Source of the DNA: Hermatobates lingyangjiaoensis
Taxonomy: Eukaryota; Arthropoda; Insecta; Hemiptera; Hermatobatidae
NCBI GenBank assembly: GCA_026182355.1
Contig: JAPFBL010001929.1
Span: 124,001 to 188,000 of the forward strand
Length of the DNA: 64,000 nucleotides
Direction of reading: 5' to 3'
Both the position numbers and the translations under genes were made by a program. Positions 31,256-42,160 of the stretch are shown one piece after another. The notes beneath the pieces were generated by a model that worked only from the letters and a program-made list of their open reading frames with translations, was not told where the DNA came from and did no database searches. Within the stretch, counting starts at the first letter, position 1. Every line of letters starts with the position of its first letter.

Positions 31256-31523
31256 AACCGCGATGAATCAGTGACCGCGATATCGACATATCCGCCGGTT
31301 TACGTTTCAATTTGATTGACATTCGAGTTGGCAGTGTTATACAGTCTGGACTTCCAGTAACGGGACACCTAGTGTATCACCACTTCAAAACGGCAGAACC
31401 TTTGGATTCCTTTTTACTTGCTCATAATTATTTTATTATTGTTTTATATCTTATATATGTGTTTGTATATATTCAATTTAGGATTAAATTGAGGATTTGT
31501 CTGAATTTTAACAATAGTTCACG

Positions 31524-32606
31524 ATGGTTGGTGGCAAGACGGAACAAAAAATTCTTATTCGAAAGAGGGAGTTAATGAAAGATAAGCTAACGCGTTTAGA
31601 GTCATTCTTAAATTCACTCGACACGGATGAAGGTGTGCCTGAGTTAAAGGTACGATTATCTAAAATTATTCCTTTGTGGGATGAATTTGACGAAATACAA
31701 ACATCCATAGAATTATTAGACGGTGATGCTGCACTCGAGAGAGCAGGAGAAAACTATAAGGAGCGAAATGAATTTGAAACTTTTTATTCGAAGACAGTTT
31801 CTGCTATTGAAAACTACATCAAGGTCAACGATAGTCCAGATAATACTAAAGATAATATTAAACAAGATTCTCGAAAGGGTGACGACAGTCTTTCTAGGGT
31901 CAGTTTGCCTCTTATTCATATACCCGAGTTTGATGGTGATTATGAAAAATGGCTCACGTTCCGTGATACTTACATAGCTCTAATTCACGATAATAACAGC
32001 CTGTCCCCAATACAAAAATTTCATTATTTAAGATCTTCCCTCAAGAAGGACGCGTGGAATGCTATTGCTAATATAGAAACTTCTTCCGCAAATTATGAGG
32101 TCGCATGGAGCATACTCACCGATCGTTTTGAGAACATCAAGCTCATTACGAATAAGCATATTAAATCCCTTTTGGACTTGCCTCGTGTAGAAAGGGAGAG
32201 CGCGACTGCCCTACGCTCTTTACACGACGGTCTCATAAATCACCTGAATGCCTTAAAAACACTAGGCCAACCAATTCAACATTGGGACGCAATATTGATT
32301 CACATTATAACATCTAAGCTGGACTCCAAAACGCTGTGTGAATGGGAATCTCAGTCCTCACCCAAGGAGCTTCCCGTCTTGGAGACATTTATAAGCTTTT
32401 TGAATGAACGATTCCAAGTCTTAGAATCCATAGAGTCCAGTAAACCCGGCTCTACAAGAACAGCATACTCTACTTCCTCTAAGACCCCAATTAGTTACAA
32501 GTCCGAGTACAAACCTAGGTCTTCTGCCTCATATCTATCTTTCAATAAGAACAAATGTCCGCTTTGCGAACAAATGTTCGCAAGATCACCCATTGTTCCA
32601 GTGTAA
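31524..32606 (+). CDS. BEL gag-like protein (capsid region)
   Basis: 360 codons from ATG. The N-terminal third is helical and charged (KRELMKDKLTRLESFLNS). Then comes the conserved BEL/Pao gag core, IPEFDGDYEKWLTFRDTYIA, followed by KFHYLRSSLKKDAWNAI and AWSILTDRFEN, expected to build the virus-like particle. The frame ends at the first zinc knuckle: CPLC is present, then the frame departs and stops after 14 more residues. The missing partner residues (HPLFQC) lie in the +1-shifted frame of pol. The break is a small indel or an unusual frameshift site. Confidence 0.93.
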   Translation: MVGGKTEQKILIRKRELMKDKLTRLESFLNSLDTDEGVPELKVRLSKIIPLWDEFDEIQTSIELLDGDAALERAGENYKERNEFETFYSKTVSAIENYIKVNDSPDNTKDNIKQDSRKGDDSLSRVSLPLIHIPEFDGDYEKWLTFRDTYIALIHDNNSLSPIQKFHYLRSSLKKDAWNAIANIETSSANYEVAWSILTDRFENIKLITNKHIKSLLDLPRVERESATALRSLHDGLINHLNALKTLGQPIQHWDAILIHIITSKLDSKTLCEWESQSSPKELPVLETFISFLNERFQVLESIESSKPGSTRTAYSTSSKTPISYKSEYKPRSSASYLSFNKNKCPLCEQMFARSPIVPV

Positions 32607-35600
32607 AACATTCCGAGAACTAGATGTTAAAGAACGCCTGAAACGAGTGCAAAATCTTAAAATTTGTACTAACTGTCTTCGTTCTATGAGTCATACAACT
32701 CAGCAGTGTGGCTATGGTCATTGCAAGCACTGTGATAAAAGGCACAATTCATTGCTGTGCTTAAAGAATAGCAATAATTCTGAGAGCCATGTGCAAACTG
32801 CCACAGCTACTATAACAACTAATCTCACCAGTAGTAGTACTGTGCATCCTACTAACGTCGTTTTATCTACTGCATTGGTGTCAATTTTGGATAATCATGG
32901 ACAGATACATCATGCCAGGGCTCTTCTAGACAGTGGTTCGCAGTCCTCGTACATGACAGAATCGCTTGCTCAAAAACTTCGACTTAAGCGCAAACACACG
33001 AATATATCTATCTTAGGTATCAGCAAATCAGTATCTAGGGTGTCATTTGTAGTCAATGCCGTTCTGAAATCAAGATTTGGTAACTACCATCAAAACGCTG
33101 ACTTCTTCATACTGCCTAATCTTACTCAAAACCTCCCTATTCGACCTTTAAATATAAATAAAATGACATTACCTCAGGGTATTAATTACGCAGACCCTAA
33201 TTTCCATATTCCTAGTAGGGTCGACATCCTTATTGGCGGAGATATCTTTTGGGATATATTAGAGATCGGTAAAATCAAACTTATTGATCAAGGACTTATT
33301 ATCCAAAATACATCTTTTGGTTGGATTGTAGCAGGTTCCGAAAATTCAACTCCATCGAATGATAAGTCTTCACTGGTCCATTATTCCATGTGTCATCATT
33401 TAAGCTCTGTCTCTCTCGAAGAGATTATGGAGAAATTTCATTCAATTGAAGAAGTTCCAGAAATAGGTGACTTAACTTCCGAAGAAGCCGCTTGCGAGGA
33501 GCATTTTAAAAACACGTATCGACGTGATGTGAATGGTAGATTTATTATTCAACTTCCTTTTAAACAAAACCGTAACTCTCTGGGTGACTCGCGTGGCAAT
33601 GCTCTTAAGCGTTTCAACAATATGGAGCAACGATTCTCATACAATCAGCATTTGAAATTACAATACAGCAAGTTTATGGCCGAGTACCTGGAGATTGTTC
33701 CAGAAGGCGAGTTAGACGTGGCCTCAGAGTCTTCAGTATATTACCTTCCTCACCACGCAATTTTCAAACCCACAAGTTCGACAACGAAGACCCGAGTTGT
33801 CTTCGACGCAAGTTGTAAATCCTTTTCTGGTGTTTCACTCAACGATATTCTAATGGATGGTCCTATACAACAACAAGATTTGATCTCCATTATTCTTAGA
33901 TTCAGATTTCATAAGTATGTCATAACAGCTGACATTGAAAAGATGTTCAGACAAATTATAATGGATAAATCCTGTGTGGACATGCAGAGGATTGTTTGGC
34001 GCGAAGAAGTAAATTTGCCGTTAATGACTTACAGATTAACTACTCTTACTTACGGTACGAAACCAGCAAGTTATTTGGCTACAAGATGTCTAACACAATT
34101 AGCGATTGAAGATGGTCATCTTCACCCCAAGGCAGCTTCTGTGTTATTGCGCGACTTTTACATAGATGATCTGCTCACTGGGTCTGACACGATTGAAGAA
34201 GCTATCGCTCTACAGGGTGAACTCATACGCCTACTTAGCAGAGGTGGATTTCAACTTCGAAAGTGGAACGCCAATGATGACAGAATTATTTCACACCTTC
34301 CTCAGGATATGATAGAAGATAGACACGAATTATGTTCAGATCAACTTAATATAAATAGAACCTTAGGTTTGTTATGGTGTTCCGATTCTGATGATTTATA
34401 CTATTCCATAAGCGCATCTCTATTGGATAATAGTATTACAAAGCGTGCAGTTCTTTCCAGAATTGCTAGAATATTTGATCCTATGGGCTTGCTTGGTCCT
34501 GTAATTCTTAAGGCCAAATTGTTCATGAAAGCTCTATGGGAGCGCAAGATAAATTGGGACGAGGATCTCCCTCCTGATCTCCTAATTGAATGGCGCAAGT
34601 TCAGTCATGATTTACCCAAGTTGAATGAACTTAGGTTACCACGTTTGGTCACATCGTCAAATCATTGCAATAATATGGAAATTCACGGTTTTTGTGATGC
34701 CTCCCAGTCAGGCTATGGGGCAGCATTGTATATTAAATCTTCAAACTTTCAGGAATCATCAATTCATCTTCTTTGCTCAAAATCTAGAATAGCACCGTCG
34801 AAAAAACATACAATACCAAGGTTAGAATTGCAAGCAGCGCTTCTATTATCTACTCTTCTCTCACATACGCTTAAAGCTTTACTTGTTAAGTTCAATAAAG
34901 TCTATTTATGGAGCGATTCGCAGGTTTCCTTGGCTTGGATTAGAGGTTCAGCTATGCAATATAAATCCTTTGTAGCAAACAGAATTGCAAAAATACAAAC
35001 TCTCAATTCTGCCATTAATGCAGATTTTGAATGGCGTTATGTCGCAAGTTCAGACAACCCAGCTGATCACATTTCGCGAGGACTGGCCGCCAGTGAGATC
35101 ATGAATTGCCAATTGTGGTGGCATGGCCCACAATGGTTAGTCCAATCATCTTCAACCTATCCTGGCTCAGATGTTGAGTGTCCATCTGATATTCCAGAAA
35201 AAAGAAAGACATATTTAACCGCGATGGTCTCTACTAATAAAAGTAATATTTTCTTTGACAACATATTGGCACGATATTCCAGCCTCACTAAGCTTCTGCG
35301 TTCAGTTGCTATTTGGAGACGATACATTGGTTATTTATGCCATTCTCAGTATAATAGGAGCCAGTATTTTACCGCTTCAGAACTTAATGACATTCTACTT
35401 ATACTTATTAAAAGAGCACAGTACGACAACTTTGCAAAGGATATAGATAATCTTAAGGAAAACAAGCCTGTTGATAAGAAGGGTAGACTTAACGACTTGA
35501 ATCCTTACCTCGACAGTGACGGTTTATTACGTGTTGGTGGTCGCATTTCTAAGGCTGATTTACCTGAAGATACTAAACATCAATTCATTTTATCAAAGGA

Positions 35601-36756
35601 TCATTCCCTTACGACCCTTATAATTCGTCATGAGCATTACAGAAATCTGCATATGGGCCCTAGGGGACTATTGGCAATTGTAAGGCAGAAATACTGGATA
35701 TTAAACGGTTTAAATGCCGTCAAGAAAGTTTGGAGAAACTGTTTAGTTTGCTTTCGGGCTAGTCCAAAGGTTGGTGAGCAACTGATGGGCGAGCTTCCTC
35801 TTGCCAGACTCCAAGCTGGAAGAGCATTTCTTCACACTGGCATCGATTATTGCGGACCAGTTTACATTCGTGCAAGCAAACGGCGAGGGTCATCGCTCGA
35901 TAAAGCTTATATTGCAATTTTTATATGCCTAGCTTCGCGTGCGGTTCACATCGAACTCGTGAGTGGACTCTCTACAAAGGCGTTTCTCGATGCATTTCAG
36001 AGGTTTATTTCGAGACGAGGTTTATGTTCTCGTATTTATACAGACAATGCCACCAACTTTGTTGGCGCGAACCGTGAATTACGTGAATTATACAAAATGT
36101 TCAAGTCAGACGAATTCAAACATAGAGTAAATAATTATCTAGCCGACCAGCAAATAACTTGGAGCTTCAGCCCTCCCCGCGCTCCCAATTTTGGGGGGAG
36201 TTGGGAACGAGCTGTAAGGTCCTGCAAATTTCACTTGAAACGGGTAGTTGCCAACGCTCACTTAACTTTTGAAGACATGTCCACCGTTCTGTGTACCATA
36301 GAAGCGTGCCTTAATTCCCGACCCATCACACCCTTATCCCACGATCCCACTGATCTATCCTCTTTAACACCTGGCCACTTTTTAATAGGACAACCTCTTA
36401 CCACATACCCAGAGATTGATGTGTCCGATATTCCCACCAATCGTCTGACGCATTGGCAGCGCTGTAAACAAATTAGGCAGCACTTTTGGTCTCGCTGGCA
36501 GCAAGATTACCTCACCTCTTTGCAACAAAGGCCAAAATGGAACACCAAACAACGTTCCCTTCAGATTGGGGATATGGTTCTGATCAAGGAGGATAACGTG
36601 TCACCTCTCAACTGGCCTTTAGGTAGAGTGGTACAACTACACCCTGGAAAAGACAATTTGGTTCGTGTGGCCACAATCTTTACACGTGACGGAGAGAAGA
36701 AGAGAGCTATCTCCAAGCTATGCTTTCTCCCCATGGCAGCAAACTTACAGGACTAA
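32593..36756 (+). CDS. BEL pol polyprotein (protease, RT, RNase H, integrase)
   Basis: About 1,387 codons open without a stop; no own ATG at the start (the frame begins within the zinc-knuckle region shared with gag). Order: CxxC...H knuckles (residues 1-60); aspartic protease LLDSGSQSSYM near 113; RT with TADIEKMFRQI and FYIDDLLTGSD near 520; RNase H FCDASQSGYGAALY near 700 and LWSDSQVSLAWIR; integrase zinc site (HEHYRNLHMGP...CLVC), then catalytic D in HTGIDYCGP near 1080, D in YTDNATNFVGA near 1150 and E in GGSWERAVR near 1203. The C-terminal domain ends in DMVLIKEDN...WPLGRV. All catalytic residues I can check are present. Expression would need the gag frame break to be bypassed. Confidence 0.95.
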   Translation: MFQCKTFRELDVKERLKRVQNLKICTNCLRSMSHTTQQCGYGHCKHCDKRHNSLLCLKNSNNSESHVQTATATITTNLTSSSTVHPTNVVLSTALVSILDNHGQIHHARALLDSGSQSSYMTESLAQKLRLKRKHTNISILGISKSVSRVSFVVNAVLKSRFGNYHQNADFFILPNLTQNLPIRPLNINKMTLPQGINYADPNFHIPSRVDILIGGDIFWDILEIGKIKLIDQGLIIQNTSFGWIVAGSENSTPSNDKSSLVHYSMCHHLSSVSLEEIMEKFHSIEEVPEIGDLTSEEAACEEHFKNTYRRDVNGRFIIQLPFKQNRNSLGDSRGNALKRFNNMEQRFSYNQHLKLQYSKFMAEYLEIVPEGELDVASESSVYYLPHHAIFKPTSSTTKTRVVFDASCKSFSGVSLNDILMDGPIQQQDLISIILRFRFHKYVITADIEKMFRQIIMDKSCVDMQRIVWREEVNLPLMTYRLTTLTYGTKPASYLATRCLTQLAIEDGHLHPKAASVLLRDFYIDDLLTGSDTIEEAIALQGELIRLLSRGGFQLRKWNANDDRIISHLPQDMIEDRHELCSDQLNINRTLGLLWCSDSDDLYYSISASLLDNSITKRAVLSRIARIFDPMGLLGPVILKAKLFMKALWERKINWDEDLPPDLLIEWRKFSHDLPKLNELRLPRLVTSSNHCNNMEIHGFCDASQSGYGAALYIKSSNFQESSIHLLCSKSRIAPSKKHTIPRLELQAALLLSTLLSHTLKALLVKFNKVYLWSDSQVSLAWIRGSAMQYKSFVANRIAKIQTLNSAINADFEWRYVASSDNPADHISRGLAASEIMNCQLWWHGPQWLVQSSSTYPGSDVECPSDIPEKRKTYLTAMVSTNKSNIFFDNILARYSSLTKLLRSVAIWRRYIGYLCHSQYNRSQYFTASELNDILLILIKRAQYDNFAKDIDNLKENKPVDKKGRLNDLNPYLDSDGLLRVGGRISKADLPEDTKHQFILSKDHSLTTLIIRHEHYRNLHMGPRGLLAIVRQKYWILNGLNAVKKVWRNCLVCFRASPKVGEQLMGELPLARLQAGRAFLHTGIDYCGPVYIRASKRRGSSLDKAYIAIFICLASRAVHIELVSGLSTKAFLDAFQRFISRRGLCSRIYTDNATNFVGANRELRELYKMFKSDEFKHRVNNYLADQQITWSFSPPRAPNFGGSWERAVRSCKFHLKRVVANAHLTFEDMSTVLCTIEACLNSRPITPLSHDPTDLSSLTPGHFLIGQPLTTYPEIDVSDIPTNRLTHWQRCKQIRQHFWSRWQQDYLTSLQQRPKWNTKQRSLQIGDMVLIKEDNVSPLNWPLGRVVQLHPGKDNLVRVATIFTRDGEKKRAISKLCFLPMAANLQD

Positions 36757-36882
36757 TGGACAATAACTTCCTAATTATGAAGGATCTGGACATTAGCATA
36801 TTTTAAATTTATTGTTAATTTGTGAAATTTTTGTAAATTTGTTTATTGTAAATTTTTGACTAGTTTGAAAGCAACAGCTTTC

Positions 36883-36895
36883 AAAGGGGGGAGGA
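36883..36895 (+). promoter_or_regulatory. BEL polypurine tract
   Basis: AAAGGGGGGAGGA directly abuts the 3' LTR, the expected site for plus-strand priming. Confidence 0.93.
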
Positions 36896-37034
36896 TGTTG
36901 GGTTTTGGTACTGGTGACCTTGTAACGGGGACTGTAGAGTGGGGGTATATGCCCCAATACTTTGTGAGTCTAGTCTGCGACAGACCATACACTGGAGTGT
37001 TTCGTTGTGTTACATTATATTCTCTACACAAACA
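36896..37034 (+). repeat. BEL 3' LTR
   Basis: 139 bp, identical by eye to the 5' LTR. Followed by ACAAG. Confidence 0.95.
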
Positions 37035-37039
37035 ACAAG

Positions 37040-38053
37040 TATACGACTAGATTATGGTGACCATTATAGTCACCCATTATATCTCAGATATTTTTCTGTT
37101 TTTTTAGCATGCGTAGGCAAAACTTTGGGACTGTCCATACTGGGGAGTCTGAATCGTCAAACACTCTTGTATTTTAGTTAGTAATGGTTAGTTACTAATG
37201 GCAATACATTAGTAATTAGTTTCAATGTGTCCAGTAGCAATCTGCCTGAGCTTCGCTTAAGCACAAACAAATATACTAATAGTAATACGTAATACGTAAT
37301 ATACTTATGAATAATGTATACCATGAATTACACTTGTATGTACTACAGTCATATCAATCAGAAGTGAAGTAAAAAGATATGCATCATAATCAGATGTTAA
37401 AGTGAACAAGAAGCGATATATAAAACTGCTACGTGAAAGTACCTGCATCACTGTCAGGTGAAAGTCCAAAAGTAAGCACATGAACAGTTTTAACTTTCAA
37501 CTTTTTTTCTTTTTTCTTTTTTGAATATACGGCGTTATTTCAAAAGTTTTCAGGAATATATTTGCAGCTGGTTAGTTAGTATAAACTACTGCCTAGGCAT
37601 TTTGTCACATAGAGAAGAAAGCGTCTTTTTTATATTTTCTCATCTCGACTACATATCTATTTAACTCTTTTTCTTTTCTATCGGGGTTTGATCCAGCTTC
37701 ATATTTTGTATTGTTTCAGGTCTAGGTATTGTGTTTTTTGAAGCTAGACCAAATCTCGATAAAAAAAATAGTGTTATATTTTCATAGATTTTTTACATTT
37801 TTCAATATTTCGTCAAAACAAAACGAAGTATATTTAAAATAAAATTGAAAAGAATCCAATTTCAAATCAGCAATTAGATTTTTGTATAAAATTATCAGTT
37901 TTTTAATATTTAATGTAGACAAATATGTTTTCATGTATCTACATAGCGTTTTTGTTATTCTTTTTTTTTCAACTAAAATGTTTTAACTTTTCTGGACTAA
38001 CTTATATTTGTCAGGAGTCTGTTTTTAATAGTTAATTGTTTTTCTGTTCGCAG
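37040..38053 (+). other. Upstream intron, no repeats recognised
   Basis: AT-rich intronic sequence before the first NELL-like exon; ends in a pyrimidine-rich tract and TTCGCAG acceptor. The preceding exon is not found in the window. Confidence 0.6.
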
Positions 38054-38258
38054 GGCTAACAAGGGAGTTGAGAGTGCCTGAACCGTCCTACCTGGAGGCC
38101 GTATCATTGCTAAAACAGTCCCGAGAGTTCACAGTGTCGGCCTGGCTACGCCAAGAACGATCCAATTCAGGGTCTTTAGTCTCCTTCAGCGCTGGACCCT
38201 GGCGTTATCTGGAACTCCAGTCTTCCGGCCGAAGAGACGAACTTCGACTACACTATAG
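38054..38258 (+). CDS. NELL-like gene, exon (thrombospondin-N / laminin-G-like domain, part 1)
   Basis: 205 bp between a CAG acceptor (pyrimidine-rich tract) and a GTACAT donor. Begins with 2 bases of a split codon and ends with 2 bases (AG) of the next, so the reading phase is fixed by its neighbours. The translation contains LLKQSREFTVSAWLRQERSN, then WRYLELQSSGRRDELRLHY. The YLELxSSGxRxExRLHYR string is characteristic of the TSPN domain of the secreted NELL1/NELL2 glycoproteins, which bind heparin and receptors outside the cell. GC-rich against AT-rich introns. Signal-peptide exon not in window. Confidence 0.93.
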
Positions 38259-38479
38259 GTACATCTCAGACCAGCATGGGTCTTGAATTTGTATTGTTGA
38301 AATAAATATATAGTGTGTGTAGTAAGTGTGTGTTGTTTAAAAATGAATGTAGTTTGGCCACACTCTCAAGAGTGAGTTTGAGTGAGAGACGTATGAATAT
38401 GATGTGGAAAGGAAAAGATCAAAACTGCATAACATTGTTAAATTTTAATAAATTGATTTTAAAAGTCGATCTGGCCACT

Positions 38480-38782
38480 AGTCGGTTAAAATCGATCACC
38501 CTTTACGGAATTTTTTTTTTTGGAGCATTCCTACTTGGAAGTGTTGACGGTTAAATCAAGCGCCTAACTCAAGTTGTATTTAGGTAAGGATACTATTTAT
38601 CCGAGGTACCTAAATATCGCACAGGTCTCGTCCGGATCTAAAGCTTAACGTCCTCTCCGAGGGACGATGTGCTCATATTTATTCACTTCCCGCGTGAATT
38701 ATTCGAGGGCAAGGTGGGTATCGAACCCTGGACCCACCAATGCAGAGACGTTTATGTTAACCACGGAGCTAACCTGACCCCT
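38480..38782 (-). mobile_element. tRNA-derived SINE
   Basis: Reverse copy in the first intron: remnants of tail 'a' (CCCTTTACGGAATTTTT), CGCCTAACTCAAGTTGTATTT, body, TATCGAACCCTGG (B box) and GGAGCTAACCTGACCCC (head). Confidence 0.8.
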
Positions 38783-39140
38783 TCAAAAACATAAAGTATA
38801 CAACTATCTACTCTACAGTTTAATGATAAAAACCTTTAAAAAGATTTATTTCACAACTATTACAGGTCTGCTACAGTCAAGTAAACAAAATATCAGTATT
38901 TTATAAAAAATAGAATAACTTTAAATTTGCCTCCATATGAGATTAATTTTATCTTAAATACCTGCTATTGAAATAGATTGGAAAAGAGAAAAAAAAACAA
39001 ACTTTTAACATCGCTTGGTGTAAATTTTCAAGTAAATTGACTGTAATATTTGTGTAATCAAGGTTGAGTCTTTGGTGCTCAACTACAAGTGTGTTAATAT
39101 TCGAATCAAAGTGGTAGACAGTTACTGTTATTGTGTTTGA

Positions 39141-39385
39141 GGAAGCCATGTTAGCCTAGTGGTAATGTGATTGGAGGTGGTTTCAGATACTCGCCTCCGG
39201 ACTATTTGTTTGGGTTCATACCTCGATTTATTCCGAGGTGAATAAATATAAGCACGGTGTCCTTCGTTCCCGAGCCTGTACGATGTCAGGTACTCGTTAA
39301 AGATCCCTGCTTAAATTTATACATTTGAGTTGGATAAAATGTAGGATTTCCAATATAAAATGTTCATTTTGTGGTATCACAATAC
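39141..39385 (+). mobile_element. tRNA-derived SINE
   Basis: GGAAGCCATGTTAGCCTAGTG head with an insertion between the boxes, CCTCGATTTATTC, GTCAGGTACTCGTTAAAG, and the start of tail 'b' (GTGGTATCACAA) without the CCTAA end. Confidence 0.75.
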
Positions 39386-39608
39386 CCTTTGTAATTTATA
39401 GAAACTATTTAACCATATAAGATAATTTCAAACTGATTAATTCTCTTAAAAATTGTTATAAGTTAATTATAATTATAAGTAAGATTTTATAAGCAGGTAT
39501 TTATATATCGTTATCTTCTCTTGCTAAAAGGAATTCCATAGTTTGTTAAAAGTTTAACGTAATTTATATGAATGAAGCACAAGCTATCTGCTATTTTAAA
39601 ACTTATAG

Positions 39609-39700
39609 ATTAGGTTAGGTTAGGTTAGTTGTAGTGGCAGTCCCACGGAGTACTAAACATTCTACATTGGGAGTCCTAAATTTGGCCTAACAGAAGTGTA
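39609..39700 (-). mobile_element. SINE 3' end, CCTAA-tailed fragment
   Basis: TTAGGTTAGGTTAGGTTAG, then GTGGCAGTCCCACG, and the ACATTGGGAGTCC block: only the 3' end of a reverse SINE copy. Three exact TTAGG units. Confidence 0.75.
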
Positions 39701-39949
39701 ATTTTTAAAAATCTAAGATCTTTGATAGGATTTGATTTTCCATATTTAACACTACACGCAAGAACCCTGCCTGTTAAACTATGTATACCTGCCCTTCGTA
39801 ATAAATAAAAGGAGATTTATGTTTTTTGCTGTATGACGAGATTATTATTTTTCTTTTCATCGAGTGTGAGAAAAAAATCGGTCTCCGTAAAAAGATTAAT
39901 ATGGACCAGATATAATTGAATTTCGAACAATGTTCGATATCGTACCTGT

Positions 39950-40588
39950 TAGGGTGCGTCGGTTTTTAAAAACCGGTTTTTTGGAAAATGTATGAAATTA
40001 GAAAATCGGTTTTTTAGTATAAAATATCGGTTTTCAATGTATGAATAACACTTAAAAAAAATTTGAAAATGACAAATGTAGCCAAATGTACCAGATTGAT
40101 GAAAACACTGTTGCAAGAGGTTCAGTTCTTGGAATCATATCGGTCTGATTTAATAATATGGTTATTATAATGTGGTTATAAAATAATATGGTTATTATAA
40201 AAATATGAAAATATATTGTTTTTATTTATTCGAACCCTTTGTTGAATAACTCGTTTCACTATTATAAAAATATTTACATCCTTATATGCGAAATTTATGC
40301 ATAAACAACGAATAACTGTTTTTAAAGTTATTTAATCCTGGTCAACTATCATTTCTTTGTTCTACTAAATTGCATAAATAAATGTTGCTATCAAAAAAGT
40401 TGAACAGTAAATAATTTCAGTCAAAAACTACTTTTAATAACTCTAAATTTTCTATTAAAATTTTTTGTTCGAATTACAGAATATTCGAGCAAAAAAAATT
40501 TTTTTTTTTAAAATTCGAAACCGGTTTTCTGGAAAAATTGCTATTCGAAAACCGGTTTTCTAAAATGTCAGTTTTTGTATAAACCCTA
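39950..40588. mobile_element. hAT-type MITE with AACCGGTT repeats
   Basis: 639 bp, ends TAGGGT...ACCCTA, flanked by an exact 8-bp duplication GTACCTGT (39942-39949 and 40589-40596). Both ends carry several AAAACCGGTTTT or ATCGGTTTT subterminal motifs. No ORF. The exact duplication makes the ends reliable. Confidence 0.88.
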
Positions 40589-40596
40589 GTACCTGT

Positions 40597-42160
40597 GATT
40601 ATTGAAAGAGAAAGCTATTCACAGATTATATTTAGATCACTAGTACGTCATCGCTGAAATTCAAAAGAAACTAGAACAAACGGATTTAGAAATCCAATTT
40701 CCTTAAGGTGTATTATACTGAGAACGGTAAGCCATGGTCGATAGTACTTCATAATCGGATTTTCTTCTAAATCTGGTCGATTCAATCCGAATGTACGCCA
40801 CAAAACTTCACGACTTTAACTTTCCTTTTAGAAACATTCATTCAAAGTGACTTTATTCTTTTTACTTCAGTGTCAGTTAAGTATAGTCATCATAGTAAAC
40901 ATTAATTTTGGGATATTGATTTACAAGTTTTGATGTCTTTCAGTAGATTTTTCAAGATTTTTGGATGTTTTCCGTGCATCTTATGTGTGGGTGGATTTTT
41001 ATTCAAAAAGTTTGTAGATACTCAACAGGTCACAGAATTTGATATATAATTTTGATATTATGCCCAAAAATAACTCATAGTGAAGATCTGGAGTCCCAAA
41101 ACTTTTTATCACGATAACCACTTCCCAAAATGTTTTTCTTCTTATTAACCCTTAAAAAAAATTTAATCAAAGCAACATATATTTTCACATTGATGACAGC
41201 AACTTATATTTTTTCTATATTAGATGACCTGCATAGAAATCCAATAAAAGCATTTTCATTCCCAAAGATGATTAAATTCTTGAATGACTGTATGATGCAG
41301 ATAAGTTACAGATTTATGGCAGTTTCTCTGGGATTGTTATATTATATTTATTATAACGGCTGAAATACAATAATTATCTTTTAAAATGCAGCAAGCATGA
41401 TATTGATGAAACTATCTGACCTGTCAATTAACTACTATAGAATAACACAAGTATACACATATACAACATACTTCTTTTATTAAAATATATGACATTAAAG
41501 AAAAGAATGCCCTTGGTGAGCAGCAAAAAGAGTGTTGATATTACATTCGACTTCAGAGAGTTTTTATCATAAAAACCACTTTTTTACAATTGCAGTCTAT
41601 TCCACTGTTTTGTCAAAATTCTATTTGCATGTGAAAAACCTGCTTCAGCCATTACCTACTACTTATCAACATCCTTTTGAATCTTGTTTGCGTTTTAACT
41701 ATTTGTATGTTTGTGTTTTTATTAACCCAACTATGAATACTAGGTATTTATTGAGCCTTCTTTCGCCACTATAAACTTATCGATTTCTAGTATATTAACC
41801 TACAGCCTTGCCCCTCCCATCGACCCCTGGTGTAGATGATTTGAATAGTTTTTGAGGCTATTGCCACATGTGATGTTTGCTTGATTTTTCATTATTAATT
41901 TAATAAGAAAACATATTTTTTTATCCTAAACCACTAACTCTAGAGAATTAAAATTTTACATTTCTTATAAAACAGGAAATATTATAACTTTTTACTAACA
42001 TTTTATGAACTCTCCAAGGGTTAAAGTGCACAAAATATGTTATTTGTTACATGAAAGTCTAGGCTGATTGCTAATATTCAAAGGTGCTGTGTTCACTACA
42101 AAAGGCACCCATGCTCTCAGATAGACGACAGTTACTATAATGTGATTTGACCGTTGACAG
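40597..42160 (+). other. Intron sequence, mostly unassigned
   Basis: AT-rich. 41915-41990 (CTAAACCACTAACTCTAGAG, then AACAGGAAATATT) is a fragment of the interspersed family at 46334-47955. The acceptor before the next exon (TTGACCGTTGACAG) has a poor pyrimidine tract. Confidence 0.5.

Larger units (their letters stand above)
31076..37034 (+). mobile_element. BEL/Pao LTR retrotransposon, young insertion
   Basis: 5,959 bp. Two 139-bp LTRs that look identical, TG...CA ends and the 5-bp duplication ACAAG. gag and pol run in the same direction. Identical LTRs mean a recent insertion; apart from one frame break at the gag/pol boundary, the coding region is open. It lies about 1 kb upstream of the first NELL-like exon, in the same orientation. 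Confidence 0.97.

Noticed and set aside
32560..32606. Programmed frameshift between BEL gag and pol
   Set aside because: No recognisable slippery site or downstream structure by eye; a small indel is simpler. Kept open only as a question.
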